Shown: positions 35,401 to 48,010 of the stretch, in pieces
Layout of the letters: each line of letters opens with the position of its first letter
Numbering within the stretch: the first letter of the stretch is position 1
Assembly (NCBI GenBank): GCA_047967505.1
Contig: CM106540.1
Direction: 5' to 3' (one strand)
Source of the DNA: Dipteris shenzhenensis
Lineage: Eukaryota > Polypodiophyta > Polypodiopsida > Gleicheniales
DNA: 64,000 nucleotides
Position numbers and translations under genes: made by a program
Notes under the pieces: model-generated
What the model saw: the letters and a program-made list of their open reading frames with translations, nothing else
Database searches by the model: none
Told to the model about the DNA's origin: nothing

Positions 35401-36900
35401 CATGCATGAAGTTCATTTAAGATGGACTGAAGTCTTTGTAAAAAATGCCATAGCATTAAAGTTTATGTGATATGAAACTTTTCATCATGCTTGGAAGTCT
35501 TGTGCTAGACTAAGTTTTGTCTTACCTGATTACAACAAAATGGCATTCAAATAGCATCTAATTTTATGATACATTAAACTTTCATTATTCTTTGAAGTCT
35601 TGTTCTAGAATAGGTTTTATCTTATGTAATTATAGCAAAACGCCAATGGATCATCTTAATATCATCAAAAAAACTTTTGGGTTATTTCTTGAAGAAACAA
35701 ATTCTTGATTTTATTCCCACTTATGGGTGTACCCTTACTTTTGATGGGATTGTAGGCCCTCAGTAAATCAATGTGTATTACAGCTAAGGAAACCATATTT
35801 TAGAAAGTATCAATCCTTCTTTGTTTTCAAAGAGAAAAGAACACCATATATTGTTAAAATATATGAGAGAGCAATCACTTAGGTTGGTGGATGTGAGAAT
35901 GTTACTACGTTGGTATTAAGTAACGTAGCAAACTATAAAAGAGTAGGTGATTTGATCATGGAAATTTTTCTCTAGTCGACATGGGTGCTTGTAGTGCACA
36001 CATTCACCTTGTCATTAAAAGGTATTAGGTATCTCTCTTTTATTTAATCAGTCTTACAAGAAGAAAATTGTCTTATGAATCATATAAAGCGTCAACAATG
36101 TCTAGATGTTGTTTTTAGGAACACTTGATAAAGTGATTGCATCACTTTTATCCAAAAATGTTTTCTTACATCTTATCTTGTTCTTGCTAGATTATTGGAA
36201 GTTTGGCAGGCACTAGTGGAGACAATTGTTGCTAATAGTTGATCAAAAACTTGGCCTATAAAGAAGAAAATAAATGGATAGTAGTTATAGATGCACATAT
36301 TTTGTGCAATCAGGTGCATTTTGAAAAAATGTGGAAAGAAGAGAAAAAGGTTTGAAGCCATTTTTGCTTGATCTATTGGCAAAAACTTCATGGAGGGCCT
36401 TTGGGAATCTTTGGAGTGCATGGGCTCTTTTCTTGGCTACATGTGATTGGTACTTTGGATGGTACAATGCTTGTGATTGGACAATGGATGATGGTTTGCA
36501 TGAAATGGTATGTGGTGATGCATGGTAAGTACATGGCATATGACTCCAACATGATGGACCAACCAACTTGTAGAGGCATTTACAAATGCAGAGAGAAGGT
36601 AGTTATGGAGGTCATTTTGGATGTGGGCCTGGTCTGTGCAGAGTATATGAGTCCACATGAAAGTCAAATTTCTACTAGTTCACTACTATAGTGCAAGCAA
36701 GCCTTGCTAGTCTCTAGGGTGCCTAGATGAGTTTGTTCTTGAGTCTAATTCTTTTGCAATAGCAACAACAAACTTGGTCAACGTGAGCTACTATTAGTCT
36801 ATGTAATATAAGGTCTTATTTTTGTCTTTAGGGTGTCGAAATCTTCCATCTCTTTAAATATTTTAAGTTCTATTCAATTTAGTTCATAGGTGTTAGTGAT
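32440..36900. other. No recognisable gene
   Basis: AT-rich DNA with scattered ORFs up to about 107 codons (for example 36368-36691, plus strand). I recognise no transposase, RT or host domain. It may be very old transposon debris. Confidence 0.45.
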
Positions 36901-37005
36901 ATTTTGGCTCTTCTAGCATTTCATGTAATATTCTATGTGAGATCTAAGTTTACATTTTTGGACTCTGAGAGAGGAATATGAATTGTATGCATTGATTTTT
37001 AAATT

Positions 37006-37700
37006 TTGGTATCATAGGATTTGTTTTTTCCCAAAGAGAAGATCAATTCAAGCTAAGAGAAGAACAAGGAACCAAGAAATTCTAATGAGGTAGATCGTCA
37101 CCAAGCCCTTGAGCAACCAATACTTTCCATACTTGTGCAACCTAGTATAGGGATGTTGGAGACAAAACTAAGAATGAAATAGCTAAGAAAGATGAAACGC
37201 TTAAAAGTGACCTTGAGCTACTGCAACTTGCCCTGTATTGGTGAGAGTTCTTTATTGAGCAATTTAAAGGCCTTATGCAGTCAGCATAGTGGGTAGCTTG
37301 GCAACCCCATGCCCACATTACTAAAATAATACTGCTAGATCAGTTGTCATCTCAATGAATATTAAGAATACCAGTCTCTAAAGAGTTTCTCTTGGATGGA
37401 GAGTTAGGATTGAACATAAACTTGGAAACCATGCCCAATACTAAAATACCAATATTGGATGAGATTATCATCGCAATGAAGATTAAGAATGCCACTATTT
37501 GAGTAGTTATTATGGATGGAGGACTAAAACCTGTTCATTTCAAGTGAGGATGGTGGGAAAACAACAAGTTGAGCCTAAGGGAATGCTCCAAGATATATTC
37601 CTTAGCATAGAAGGCAAGGCATAATGGTGCTAGATGATGGAGATTGAGACCAAGCAACAAGAAGGGGTAGCCGTCCTCAATGCTTGGGTCAACAATTCCT
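37006..37700 (+). other. Possible decayed LTR-retrotransposon start (primer site and gag trace)
   Basis: The string ttttggtatcataggatt near 37003-37020 resembles the tRNA-Met primer site TTTGGTATCAGAGC with changes. It is followed by a charged, agaag-rich leader-like stretch and a trace IEGKA near 37608. Upstream 36700-37000 could be an LTR. All of this is weak and unpaired. Confidence 0.25.
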
Positions 37701-39559
37701 TAGTTGTCCACTGCAAGGAGCTATGGGTATGCTTGTGTTCAAGACCTTATAGGGCAAGTTGAATCGACGTGTAGGTAGTTTATGGTATATGGCCTATTAT
37801 GTTGGAGCTTCAGAGTCTATGAAGTGACCTGTAGAATAATTTATAGTTGTATACTATGGGATAAGCCTTTGGACTCCAAGGTCATGGTTCTTACAAAGTC
37901 AGGCCACTCAATGATGGCTAACTTGACTATTGGTTAGCAGATAGTGCACAATGTGAGCTATGCATGAAGTGCCATAAACAATAACAGCTATTAGATATAA
38001 TCCCTTTAGTACAGCCTAATAGTGTGTTTTAGTTGCACGTGAACTAAACAGGGAGAAATTCGATTAGCTAGAAGTATGTAATTTTTGAACATGGATTCTA
38101 AACCAATCGAGGGTATTCCAATGCTCTCAAATCCCCTAATATATTATTACTTCTTTTGTTTAGGTGAGTGCTTCACCTTTAACTAAGACTTTTTGGATTG
38201 TAAATTAATACATACTCATTGTGGAAAGACTAGATCTTCAAGGAATCTATGTTTAGTTTCTAGAATTTTCAGATTAAATGACAACCACAAATGAAACCAA
38301 TCTTAGGATCTTCTCTTACCACTATAGTCTGAGTCGAAGCATGGATTATCAAGGAACACCAATCAAGGATATTGATATAGAGATTATAAAGGGTCCCCAA
38401 TGTTAGGAACAACTCTAATGAACAAAAGAGTTTTCCATGCATGATTATCAACACAAAAAGTTTAAGTTGATTTGATTTGATTTCATATATAGTTATTGCA
38501 ACTGACTCCACCACCAATAGGCCTTGTCCACACATATAGGAATTGAGTGAAAGATCTAGTTCAATTGTAAATGATCATACGATAATCAATTCCTATAACT
38601 AAGATCCATGAAATGAATTGATGGAGGATTGATGGTAAGTTCCAACTAAGAATCTCATAGATTCTTGAAATTTCATTAAAGTGTTGTGCCTTATTACAAA
38701 TTCATTCTATTACTCAAGGCTTAATTGTACCAAAGATGCTTTATTGAGACAAGGAATAGACTTGTATATTCTTGTTTTAGGTAGACAAAAATTGTGGAAT
38801 AGCTACTCAATGACAAAACATGTGGGAATCTTAGAGTTGATTAAGGTGGCATGACATAAGTATTACAATGAGCTAGGGACCTAAGTTGACCCAAAACCTA
38901 AGCATCCTCTTAAGGACAGTAGTCGTACACCGTAAGGATTATTTATAAAATGACAAATTCACCTGTAAAACTATGAGAGCTTTGGAACAAAGCCAAGATT
39001 CATTGTGTTGTAGAATATATGCTGGATCTTATTGAAGAAACAATTGCGAACTCAAAGAGAAGGATTCGCTACGTTTACAAGAATACAATTATCTTGAGGG
39101 GGGGGGAGCATGTTGCATCCATGGCCATATTGCCAATCACTAGCCCTATGATGGAAGGCCCTAGGGCTAACATTAGGAAATGCCATCTAGATAAGAGGTC
39201 TAAGGATTTAAAAACACCCAACTTATATTTAGCCATGGCCTAGCTTGGGCCATGGCCTTTTTCAAATTTTGGTAAGCTACTTCCATGCCTCTGCGATGGA
39301 GGTGATATGTCTACTACACTAGGATCAAGCCATAAACTTACTCATAACCCCTATGTGTGCAAGGGTGAGGTAGAGGAGCTCTATGATTAGGTGGGGTGGA
39401 GGGTTCTAAATGGTGATTCTCATTCAATGTAGATGGTCTTTCACAAAGGAAGCAATCTCAAAAGTTGTCATGCTATTTTCATGTAAAAGTGCCATTGACA
39501 CATAAGTTGCAATGCGAGTGCTTCTCCAATGGTATTTATCGACAAGTAGCATTCCCTAT
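37701..39559. other. No recognisable gene
   Basis: Stop-rich sequence with no convincing coding blocks. A G-run lies at 39098-39107. The minus-strand ORF at 38269-38535 and the plus-strand ORF at 39019-39243 have no known domain. Confidence 0.4.
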
Positions 39560-39885
39560 GATATTGTATCATATCAAGCATCCATTTCTACAAAGGTCTT
39601 CATACTGAGTGTCTATTAGCACTCCGGAGGTGAAGGGCAGACTCAACTGCGACAAAGGCTAGCAATAAAGGAGAAGGATAATCAAAAAGTAGTCCACATT
39701 CTCTTCATTCAAGCTACAACTGCTTGTGAAGACTATATGATTTAGCCTTCTCCCAAACAAGCATCCATGCAAAAAATGCTTAGACCATATAGTTGATAAG
39801 GAAACACACCACTTAAGATAGAAAGAATTTATCGCAATATCAATAGGCTGCAACATGGTCGAAAATATAGGAAGCTTTGGACACT
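39560..39885. repeat. Dispersed repeat, copy A
   Basis: It shares with copies B and C the run agcactccggaggtgaaggg (39619 on) and aaggctagca, and with copy B the later blocks atcaaaaagtagtccacatt, gcaccacttaaga-like and gctgcaacatgg. It lies about 1.4 kb downstream of the uL22 stop codon. Confidence 0.75.
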
Positions 39886-41282
39886 TTTTTATCATAGAAG
39901 CTGTCAACGATGTGGCCATAGAGTTGCAATACCTATGAGATAAGCCATGCATCCAATGTTCTATCTGTCCTCAAAATGTATGTGGACTCAACACTAACCA
40001 TAGTCCTAGATGTGGAGCAACCGAGATTGCTAATGTGGTTGAGCTTGAATAAACTGTACTTCATTACTAATCAACATCTTCAACACTTCCACACTATCAA
40101 GTTCAAACATCAACACTCCGGGGGTCTACAAGGACTTTTGTAAGGAGGCTTTTCATATACTCTACATCCAGCTTTCGCAAAAGGGTAAGTCATGGGCATT
40201 CACGACACATGGTGCATGGGTCTTTGCTGGCAACTCTAGCACTACAACCCACACGTACAACCACCAAGCATTTAGAAGTCTATATGAAAAAGCAAGTGAA
40301 AAATACATATTGCCTCTTTGGTCAAAAAGTCAACGATTGACCGTGAACTTTTGACCGACTAGGTCACCAGCCTCTAAAGCAGTTCAATCCACAGTCCCGG
40401 CCCTCAGCCAGCTCCAAAGCCATGCATGTGCCAGCAGAGGGAAGAGAGAGCGAAGGTGCAGTTCTGCCTCTCTTCATCTTCCTCTTATAGGAAGGATCGG
40501 TCCTTCAACAAATCGGTCAATCTTTTGGCAAACAGGTAAGATATTACTGTTTGAAGAGGGGGATTGCAACTTCATTCACACACACACACACACACACAGA
40601 GAACACGTGTTATGTGGTGCTTCATTTACAGTTTCATCTCAATAAGTAGTAGGTGTGCGAGACACAGTTTAGTCTCCTTCATTACATCTATAAGTTGAAA
40701 ATCACCACAACCATTGTTAATAGTAAATTTGTACATTTGGCGCAGTGAAGAAATATGCAATTAACTTTTTTAAGTACCATCATAGGGTGTACAATGTAAA
40801 TGCTGAGTAGAGATCAACAAATCGATGCTTCCTTCAAGTAGAAGTAAAACAGCTTCTCTTAGACCAAAAAAAGCAGTCCTACCAAAACTGTGAAAATCTC
40901 AGAGGAGTTACCCAACCTGCTGCTTTAAGAAAGCCTCAGAACTAATGCCTCCAAATGAACCCCACAAAAAATGAGATCAGCTGGGTCAAAATTAGACCAA
41001 GACGGATAACAAGCAAGCACATCATTTATGCTTTTGAACCTGAAGCTTCATTCCCCAAAACAGCCAGACAAACGCGTCCACACCTGTAAGTAGCAAAGTT
41101 CTGCTTCCTTGCACCAGGACCAAGCAAAAGATTGCCTGACGAATTTGTCATCAGCTGTTCAAAAAATTGTCCTCACCTTCATATCCAAGTAAAACAACAG
41201 ACTCAACACTTTGTGGTACTTCACAATTGTCAGCTGATATACAAAAAGTTCCTTAAGGACAAAGGCCTCAGCAACACATACC
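39886..41282. other. Downstream flank of the uL22 gene
   Basis: It contains a (CA)n microsatellite at 40576-40599 and no recognisable gene. The portion next to 41283 is presumably the uL22 3' UTR and polyadenylation region. Confidence 0.45.
40576..40599. repeat. (CA)n microsatellite
   Basis: Pure CA dinucleotide run. Confidence 0.95.
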
Positions 41283-43926
41283 TCAGGAAGAGGTACCACT
41301 CTGCAAACGAGCTGGACCCTTTCGAGGTCGCCTGACAGAGGACGGGGCATCCACCTACGCATCAATCCGGATCATTAGAGTCCATCTTATATGATGGGCA
41401 CCTGAAAATCAGTCTAGCTCACATCAATACAACCTGAATAGGTCCTGGGAACCTTTGAAAATTTAAATCAACTCTCATCCATGCTTACAACTCCTCGTTG
41501 AAGCCACCCAAACTGGAGACTCATTGACACAAAGGCATAAAACCTTACCTCTCTCTTAACCGGGGTCTCCTTCTCAGCAAGGATAAGCTCAATGTGGCAT
41601 GGTGATGACATATAAGCTGCGGGGACAAAATCGACAAAATCAACTCAAACGATGAGAATATGATTACACAGGAGGACTGCCAAGATCTAAACCAAAATCA
41701 CCTAAATCTGAGGCAACATAGATATATCTAGATGAATCCGGAAACCACCCTAACTCATTGTCTTAAAATACAACACATAGTACATTTTCAATCTCATGAC
41801 AGACACAAGGTTGAAAACCATAAACTTCATCACGGCGAGACTAGCTACTATGACATCTCTACCGACGTCCTCAACGCCCAATGCTCTCACACATGCAAAA
41901 ACCCACGTCTTCATACCGAGTTTCTGTTAGCCCTCCAGAGGTGAAGGGAAGACTCAGGTAAGACAAAGGCTAGCACTGACTAATCAAAAAGTGTATATAC
42001 CTTTGTAAGACTAGAATATATCCAATCGTACTAATCAAAAAGTAGTCCACATTCTTTCATTTCAGCTATAAATGCTTGTGTAGACTATACAATTTCATTT
42101 TAGCCTCTCCCAAACTTAGACAATCTAGCTGATAGGGCAATGCACCACTTAAGAGAGAGAATCTATCGCAATACCAGCAAGCTGCAACATGGATGAAAAC
42201 TTCACAAGGTGGACTTTGCATGCCCGCTAATACGGCAAGAACATATATCTAGATGAATGCATAGCAGGGACCGTAGACCATGGTATCATATGCTCTCACA
42301 CATACATATCCACATTCCCACATATACTTGAGCATCCATTTATACAAACATCTCCGTACGGAGTTTCTGTCAGCACTCCGGAGGTGGAGGGCAGACACAG
42401 CTGTGACACGAAGGCTAGCACTAAGGAGACATACGATTGATCCTCCCATGTGCACGGTATGTGCGTCTGCGCTGTTTCTGGGCCTTGTTGACCTGTATAT
42501 GTGAAATATAAAGCGTATCCACATCCAACCCTTTTATCTGAAAAACACATTTTGCAAGATTAGGAATGATGAGACAGTGAATCGGATAAAATAGGGAATA
42601 TCAGAAACCACAATAACAAAATAGTACCAACCTCTGCATTGCTTTCTGCATTCTTTAGCAAGCCCAAGAGAAAATGGGCAGACTTGACTGGCCAACGACC
42701 TTGCCCATTAGAGTGTCGAGCTTTTGCTTGGGCTGTTCTACCCACACCACCACAGAAGCGACGAAATGGGATAGCCTGCTTATGCGCAATGACATCCTCC
42801 AGATACCTCTTTGCCTTCCCAAGTTCGAGCTTCTTGATAGCCTGAGCCGTCTCACGGGTGTTCTGCTCAAAAATAGTGGCACATATGCAGAGGTAACTAA
42901 AAGTTTTCATTGACACAAAACTTGGAGAGATTAAGAAAATGAAAGGACAGATACCTTGAAATGGACACGAAGATCCGAGCCTCTAGCCTTGCATGCTGCC
43001 AGCAGAAGTCAATGTTAGGAACCAGCAATGTTCTCTCAACCTTATAAATTTGCAAATGAACTAGTTCCATGTAATCTTTCACATATGCCACCTCTGAGAT
43101 AAAAATCATAATAATCTACAGGACTGGGACTAATCAGGCAATGAACAATACAACCTTTCCATCCAAACAGAAATACAAAACACCAAACATGAGTACAGAA
43201 TATCCATGTCAAGGACACACTGACTCTCAACAACTTAAAATAACTATTGGGCATAACAGCTTACCCTTGGTAATATTGTCAGGCTCCCTGGAATACTTTA
43301 CCTGCAGGTTCCGGTGACATGTGAGGATCAATTAAATAAGCAACCATGATGACTCGGGGAAGTTCAGCAATATAGACACATTTCAAAACATCATTTGAAA
43401 AGGGCACGTACACGAGGGACAGAGGGAGAAAAAGATCAACATTCTCCACACCCAGAAAAAAACAAGCAGAGAAAATTTGAGCTGTATCCAATCTACTCCT
43501 TTGGAATGTAAGCAAAAGGTATGCATGCAAAACAAGTTACACAAGGACAATAATAGTGGCAATGAAGTCCCTCAAAGGCTTGAGACTAAAGTGTGGTATG
43601 CTAACTGCAAAATAGACATTGAGGGAGATGCATATAGCTAGACACAAGAATTGTGATGAAAATTACATATACCTTCATAAAAATAGAATATATCCAATCA
43701 TATAAATTGCCATTTTTTATAGAACAAGCGAAAGAACAAAGGAAAGAAGGGAATTTGTAAGCGACTTTCGACAAAAATATGAGTGAATGAGAAAAATAAA
43801 ATATTGAAATAACTTAGTAAGTAACGCTATGCTTATTTTCTCATCAGTACCCGAGCATAAGCTGCCATCTAGGTTTCAAAAGATTACAGAATCTCTTGGA
43901 TAGCAGAAAAGAAGACTAAGAATGCG

Positions 43927-43961
<35 letters not shown>

Positions 43962-45944
43962 AGCTTAGGTTAAATTTCCACCACAATAAACCCCATTACA
44001 TACTCAGGTTAAATTTCCACCACAACAAACCCCATTACATACCACCATCACCAATGCTAACACAAGGGAACAAAGATTACCAACGTACATATAAGAAACC
44101 AAATGAAACACAAACAATGCAAACACAAGGAAACAATTGTTATCATTATTTTTTAATTAGTTTCTTTTTTTATTTATTTTGAATTTACAAATAATAAATA
44201 ATAAAATAAGAGAGACGGAGAGAATGAATATATTTACATATATATTAGAGAGAGAGAGAGAGAGAGAGAGGAGATGAACTCCGAATATAGAACAATCAAA
44301 CAATAAAAGAAAATGGACTTCGACCGTCGCTACTTTGGATTTTGATTCTACGGTCAAGGATCCTAAACATATCCAAAACCGAAATTCCAAACATATAATG
44401 ACTAAAATGTTTCATGTATGATAGCCCTCTCTCATGATGAAAGGTAGAGTCAATAAAACATTGACCATGTGTTCCAACACTATCTCCACATGACTCAATT
44501 AAAACACTTTGGGTTATTGAAAAGTCGTGCATATCGGCAGGCCCTATTCGTGGAGGGGCACAAATGATCCCCACCATTCTTCCAACACTTGACAGCAGTC
44601 TAGCATCCCACCCAACCTCCAAGCTGCCGCACAAAAAAGCAACCATCTAGCTTATTTTAGACTATTTAAAGAATCCTTGTCTATTTTACATTGCTTCCAT
44701 TGTTTGTACTAGGCTGTGACTCTCACACCTGGTTAGACTAGCACTTCACTTCCTAAACATTCACTTCTTTCCTAATTCATAGCATTACATGCAAAGGACA
44801 ATTGCATTATTGAGGTGTCTGAACGTGGGGCATTTGTGGTTGAACTTTGATTTGAAATTTTATGGTTAGTGCTTATAACGAATCTCTTCATGTCATGCGA
44901 GAAGGCCTTATATTGCAGCTTTGAACCCAACGCTTTTGGCACAGGCCCACAACCTACAATTGCAGCCAATTAATTGTTTTGTACAATCATTTCTCAAGAT
45001 TCAACTAGCTTCTTGGGCCATAATTTCAAGGCCCGCGAATAGTCTAAACAAATGAGTTGAATTCCAGGATTAGGTAACCAACGTCAGTATATCCCAATAT
45101 TTCAAATTGTACCTGCAATTCCTTTAGAATTCAGATCTTAACAGCAGGAAAGAGTGACCACCCAGGTATAATATCCGCCAACTTTGGTCAACGTTCTTGT
45201 GAAGGCACGACACTAGGGAATCGTTTGAAAATCCACAACCCCCAAAGCTCTCCTCTGCATTCTCTTTGTTTATGCAAGCTAGATCGCCCTCACTATTACT
45301 TCTCTTGTTTGTTTGCATGTTCATACCACAACAAGGTGTTTTGGAATAGCAATAAAGGGGCTAAGTAAATGACACTTGGGACGAGTATGGCATTCCCGCC
45401 AGCCCCCATGTTGAGGCTAGGTTTGCATGTTCATTCAATCGTGTAGGTCTTCCCTGACATACAAGTACTTGCGACACAGGAGTCGAGCTCAAGCAGGAGT
45501 GTTAGCCGACGATTATGCTTTATCAAACTGGAACCTCCAATAGGCTGAAAGATACAGAGACATTGCTTTATTGCTTGCATTAGCGATTGCTGGAAGAAGC
45601 ACTCCCCCCCCCAAACAAAAAAAAGGAGAACCTAATGCTAGAAGAATCACTTCCAAAAACCAAAATAACCAACGGACTACGTTTGGAAAACTTTTACCAA
45701 AAGTTCGTGAAATACAGATCCATTATCGCACACCTCCGCATTTAAACTATTAAGACTGGAGAGGACACTTCGCATTTGCTATAGAAGGACGGAATTCTGT
45801 TTAACAAGTAGACGATATACGATCAATTATCCTCTCCGCATCACAAAAAGAGAAGGAATAACCAAAGTATTCCAAACCGATTCAAAATTTCCTATACTGC
45901 TTGCGAGTTTGAAGCCAAATTCATGACAGAAAGAGGCATACCAT
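41283..45944 (-). CDS. RPL17: Large ribosomal subunit protein uL22 (RPL17), complete, 7 coding exons
   Basis: This encodes the 60S protein at the outer end of the peptide exit tunnel. Coding exons are 45942-45944 (ATG alone), 43265-43301, 42956-42996, 42632-42862, 42435-42537, 41549-41616 and 41283-41354. They sum to 555 bp, 184 residues plus TGA, close to plant RPL17 at about 175-180. All introns are GT-AG and all phases join cleanly. Visible family blocks are [83 protein letters not shown] and [13 protein letters not shown]. The tail ends RLQSGTSS. I chose the start because ATG is followed at once by the donor GTATGC, and the next exon opens with the expected VKYSREP. The last exon has a poor pyrimidine tract at its acceptor and is the least certain. 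No frame damage is seen, so the gene is probably functional. Confidence 0.93.
41715..42210. repeat. Dispersed repeat, copy B (inside uL22 intron 5)
   Basis: It begins atatctagatgaatccgg, as copy D does, and carries caatctcatgacag, aaggttgaaaaccata, actagctactatgacatc and caacgcccaa in the same order as copy D. It then has ccagaggtgaaggg and aaggctagcac, shared with all copies, and a 3' part shared only with copy A. Confidence 0.8.
42237..42430. repeat. Dispersed repeat, copy C (inside uL22 intron 5)
   Basis: It has atatctagatgaatgc, ctctcacacatacatatcca, cacatatacttgagcatcca, cactccggaggtggagggca and gaaggctagcac, in the order seen in copy D. It ends within about four bases of the exon 5 splice donor (GTATGT, 42434-42429 in gene direction). 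Confidence 0.82.
43931..43959. repeat. (GA)n microsatellite in uL22 intron 1
   Basis: Pure GA run. A second (GA)n run lies at 44247-44271 in the same intron. A short near-exact duplication, aggttaaatttccaccacaa at about 43966 and 44005, lies just after. Confidence 0.95.
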
Positions 45945-46008
45945 GGTCGAGAGGCTAGCAGTGCCGTCTGGCAAGTCAAAAATGTAGCTTCCACGCTGGT
46001 GAGCCGCC

Positions 46009-46017
46009 AAACCCTAA
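46009..46017 (-). promoter_or_regulatory. Telo-box in the uL22 5' region
   Basis: AAACCCTAA on the plus strand (TTAGGGTTT in gene direction) lies 65 bp upstream of the ATG at 45944, next to a GGCGGC stretch. Telo-boxes are typical of plant ribosomal protein and translation-factor promoters, where they support coordinated expression in dividing cells. The transcription start cannot be fixed from sequence alone. Confidence 0.75.
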
Positions 46018-46284
46018 GACTTGTTGTCGAGTGCTATAGAATGACCCTTCAACATCTTCATTTAAAAAGTATTTTCTCGATTTTGTAAAACGTGCACAAT
46101 TTTAGGCCCTTTAGTTCTATTTTACCACTTAGCTAATTCACGTGCTCCGGTCCTCGTTGATGAGTGGATCACTCAAGAAGCCGATTTGCACAACATAGAG
46201 ATAACTTATTCAGCAAACGATGTATCATGAAACTGCTTAGTAGAGCCAATGTTGCGGTGGAGAAGGGGAACATAAGATGATGAA

Positions 46285-46668
46285 GTGGCGATCAAAAATG
46301 ACACAAAGGTTGAGGAGGAAGAGCTAAAGAAGCTCCTAAAAGAAATGGGAATTAGAGGGAATCAAATTAGAGGCACCCCAAAAAATTGTGAGGATTGGTG
46401 CCACAAGTACAAAGCAGATGGTCACATGGTGAATGTGTGTCGGTCAGACAGGTATTGCAACATTTGTGACTGTTCAGGCCTAACAATCGAAGACAATTGG
46501 TTCAACAAGCACCAGCGAATCACAAATGTCCACCAAGTGGAAAAAGACACAAAAAGACTCTATCAAGGGAACAAAACAAAGAGCACAACCAACACGACAT
46601 GCTACTTCTATGATAAGAAGGCCACTAGAATAGGGAATGTTGATCTAGTGCTCGAGTTAACTAGCTAA
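46285..46668 (+). pseudogene. Cys/His-rich reading frame, unknown
   Basis: A 127-codon frame has a middle rich in Cys and His: NCEDWCHKYKADGHMVNVC at about residues 33-51, then CNICDCSGLTIEDNWF. The spacing recalls two tandem retroviral-type zinc knuckles with some ligands displaced, which suggests a gag or ORF1 fragment of a retroelement. An N-terminal Lys/Glu-rich segment precedes it. It lies between the uL22 promoter and a minus-strand LINE fragment. A host gene cannot be ruled out. Confidence 0.35.
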
Positions 46669-46679
46669 AGAGCATCCTT

Positions 46680-47125
46680 ATGATTTTCCCAAGCATGTAG
46701 TCCAGCCCCTCTGATAACAGAACCTTTAGCCATCCATTTGTCCTACTTGTCTTTTACCATGTTAAAGCCCCCCAAGACAAAGGCATTGCCCCCTATCATT
46801 GAGAGATATTCCCATGTATGGATTCTCCTTTGGGCACCAATGGGGGCATATATTGTCACGATTGGAAATAATGCTCCGATAGCAGTACCACCTCTCCCTT
46901 CCTCATGCTTGGTGTAAAACCAAATTCTTCTTCTAGCGATTGTTTTCAATCCGGCCCTTCAGATAAGGTCGGTAACCTTGACTTCCTATAGAGCTTGAGT
47001 TTGCTCTCAGCCAAAAAGAAACAATCTGCCCCTCTGAGGGGTAAATGAGGCAGCACTGAGGCCACACACATTTAGTGCAAGAAAAGAAATGGGCTTACTT
47101 AACATTCTTTTTTTTACCCTTTCTA
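46680..47125 (-). pseudogene. LINE ORF2 endonuclease fragment
   Basis: The minus-strand translation across frames gives SFLALNVCGLSAASF near the start, then VTIYAPIGAQRRIHTWEYL and GGNAFVLGGFNMVKDK (46743-46949). These are the N-terminal and GDFN blocks of the AP-like endonuclease of plant non-LTR retrotransposons. The catalytic GDFN motif is GGFN here. Stops and frameshifts make it dead. Confidence 0.8.
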
Positions 47126-47489
47126 GCCCTTGGGTTGGTGCTTTTATTTGTGCAACTGCCTCCTTGATTTGGGATACACTCGTTTTGTTTTCCATAATAG
47201 CTAAGGGTTTCCGTTGAATAGCAAGATCCTTCTCATTGCTACTGGATGTGGTAGTTCCTCCTCTAAATCATCTTCTTCAAGAAGTTCTATCATCATTGCA
47301 TCCCCATTGACAATCTCGACTTCAAAATCCTTTGACCATCTTGGTTGACCTCAGCATCTTTCATATCATTCTGATGCTCATGTCGCGACTCATCTTTTCC
47401 TTTATCTGTTAAGGCCTCAAAGACGTTGGTACCTACTTGCCTTAGGCACTAGAGATGGCTTCGGAGCTTCAACAAGAGGCTTTATCCTT

Positions 47490-48010
47490 GCCTTTTTTTA
47501 AAGGGCACTTCTTAACAATGTGACTTGACAAGCCACACAGAAAACAAGACTTGGAAGGTTCTTGTACATGAGATATTGTTCTTTAAAGAATTTCCCACTT
47601 CTATTGAGGGTAATCAAGGTATTGGCAAATCCTCTACAATATCCATCGATACATAGGCCTAAGGATTGCCTCTAGGATTGATGAATTGTTGTTTTTTAAC
47701 CCCTAGAACCTCACCCAACCCGCTACCTCTACTTGCAACGTGATAGAGGAAGTTTTGTGATCCCACCTACACTGGGGTCTTTGTGGACCTTTGATTGTTC
47801 GAGAAGACTTTAGGGGACTACCACTTACAGTAGAGTGGTTGGTTCCTAACAATCCAACGTCCTTATTGTAGGACTCTAGCTTCCATTTCTACTCTCTCAA
47901 AGAGGAACACATAATATCCTTTTCTAAGGAACCTAACATGAGTGATTGTCATCCCTTTTCTTGCCCAATTTTAATCTAACACAAGACTCTAAAAATGTCT
48001 CAAGGGAGTG
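47490..48010 (-). pseudogene. LINE ORF1 fragment (DUF4283-like region and zinc knuckle)
   Basis: Minus-strand sequence has VRFLRKGYYVFLFERVEMEA near 47890-47950, AYVSMDIVEDLPIPLITLN near 47600-47660, and an intact zinc knuckle CFLCGLSSHIVKKC at 47505-47546. That is the usual order in plant LINE ORF1, directly upstream of the endonuclease fragment at 46680-47125. The two are therefore likely one decayed element read on the minus strand. Confidence 0.72.

Noticed and set aside
36285-36691. Cluster of overlapping ORFs on both strands
   Set aside because: No frame shows a transposase, RT or host motif, and all overlap each other.
41130-41360. Alternative last-exon frame containing [10 protein letters not shown]
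   Set aside because: It needs a phase that does not join to the preceding exon, while the chosen frame joins at a GT-AG border and ends in a family-like tail.
41159-41365. 68-codon minus-strand ORF over the last uL22 exon
   Set aside because: A different frame. The frame joined in phase to the previous exon gives a short basic tail ending RLQSGTSS.
42249-42550. Minus-strand ORFs of 84 and 91 codons over uL22 exon 5
   Set aside because: They are other frames of the exon running into the intron. The real frame gives [18 protein letters not shown] and stops at the donor site.
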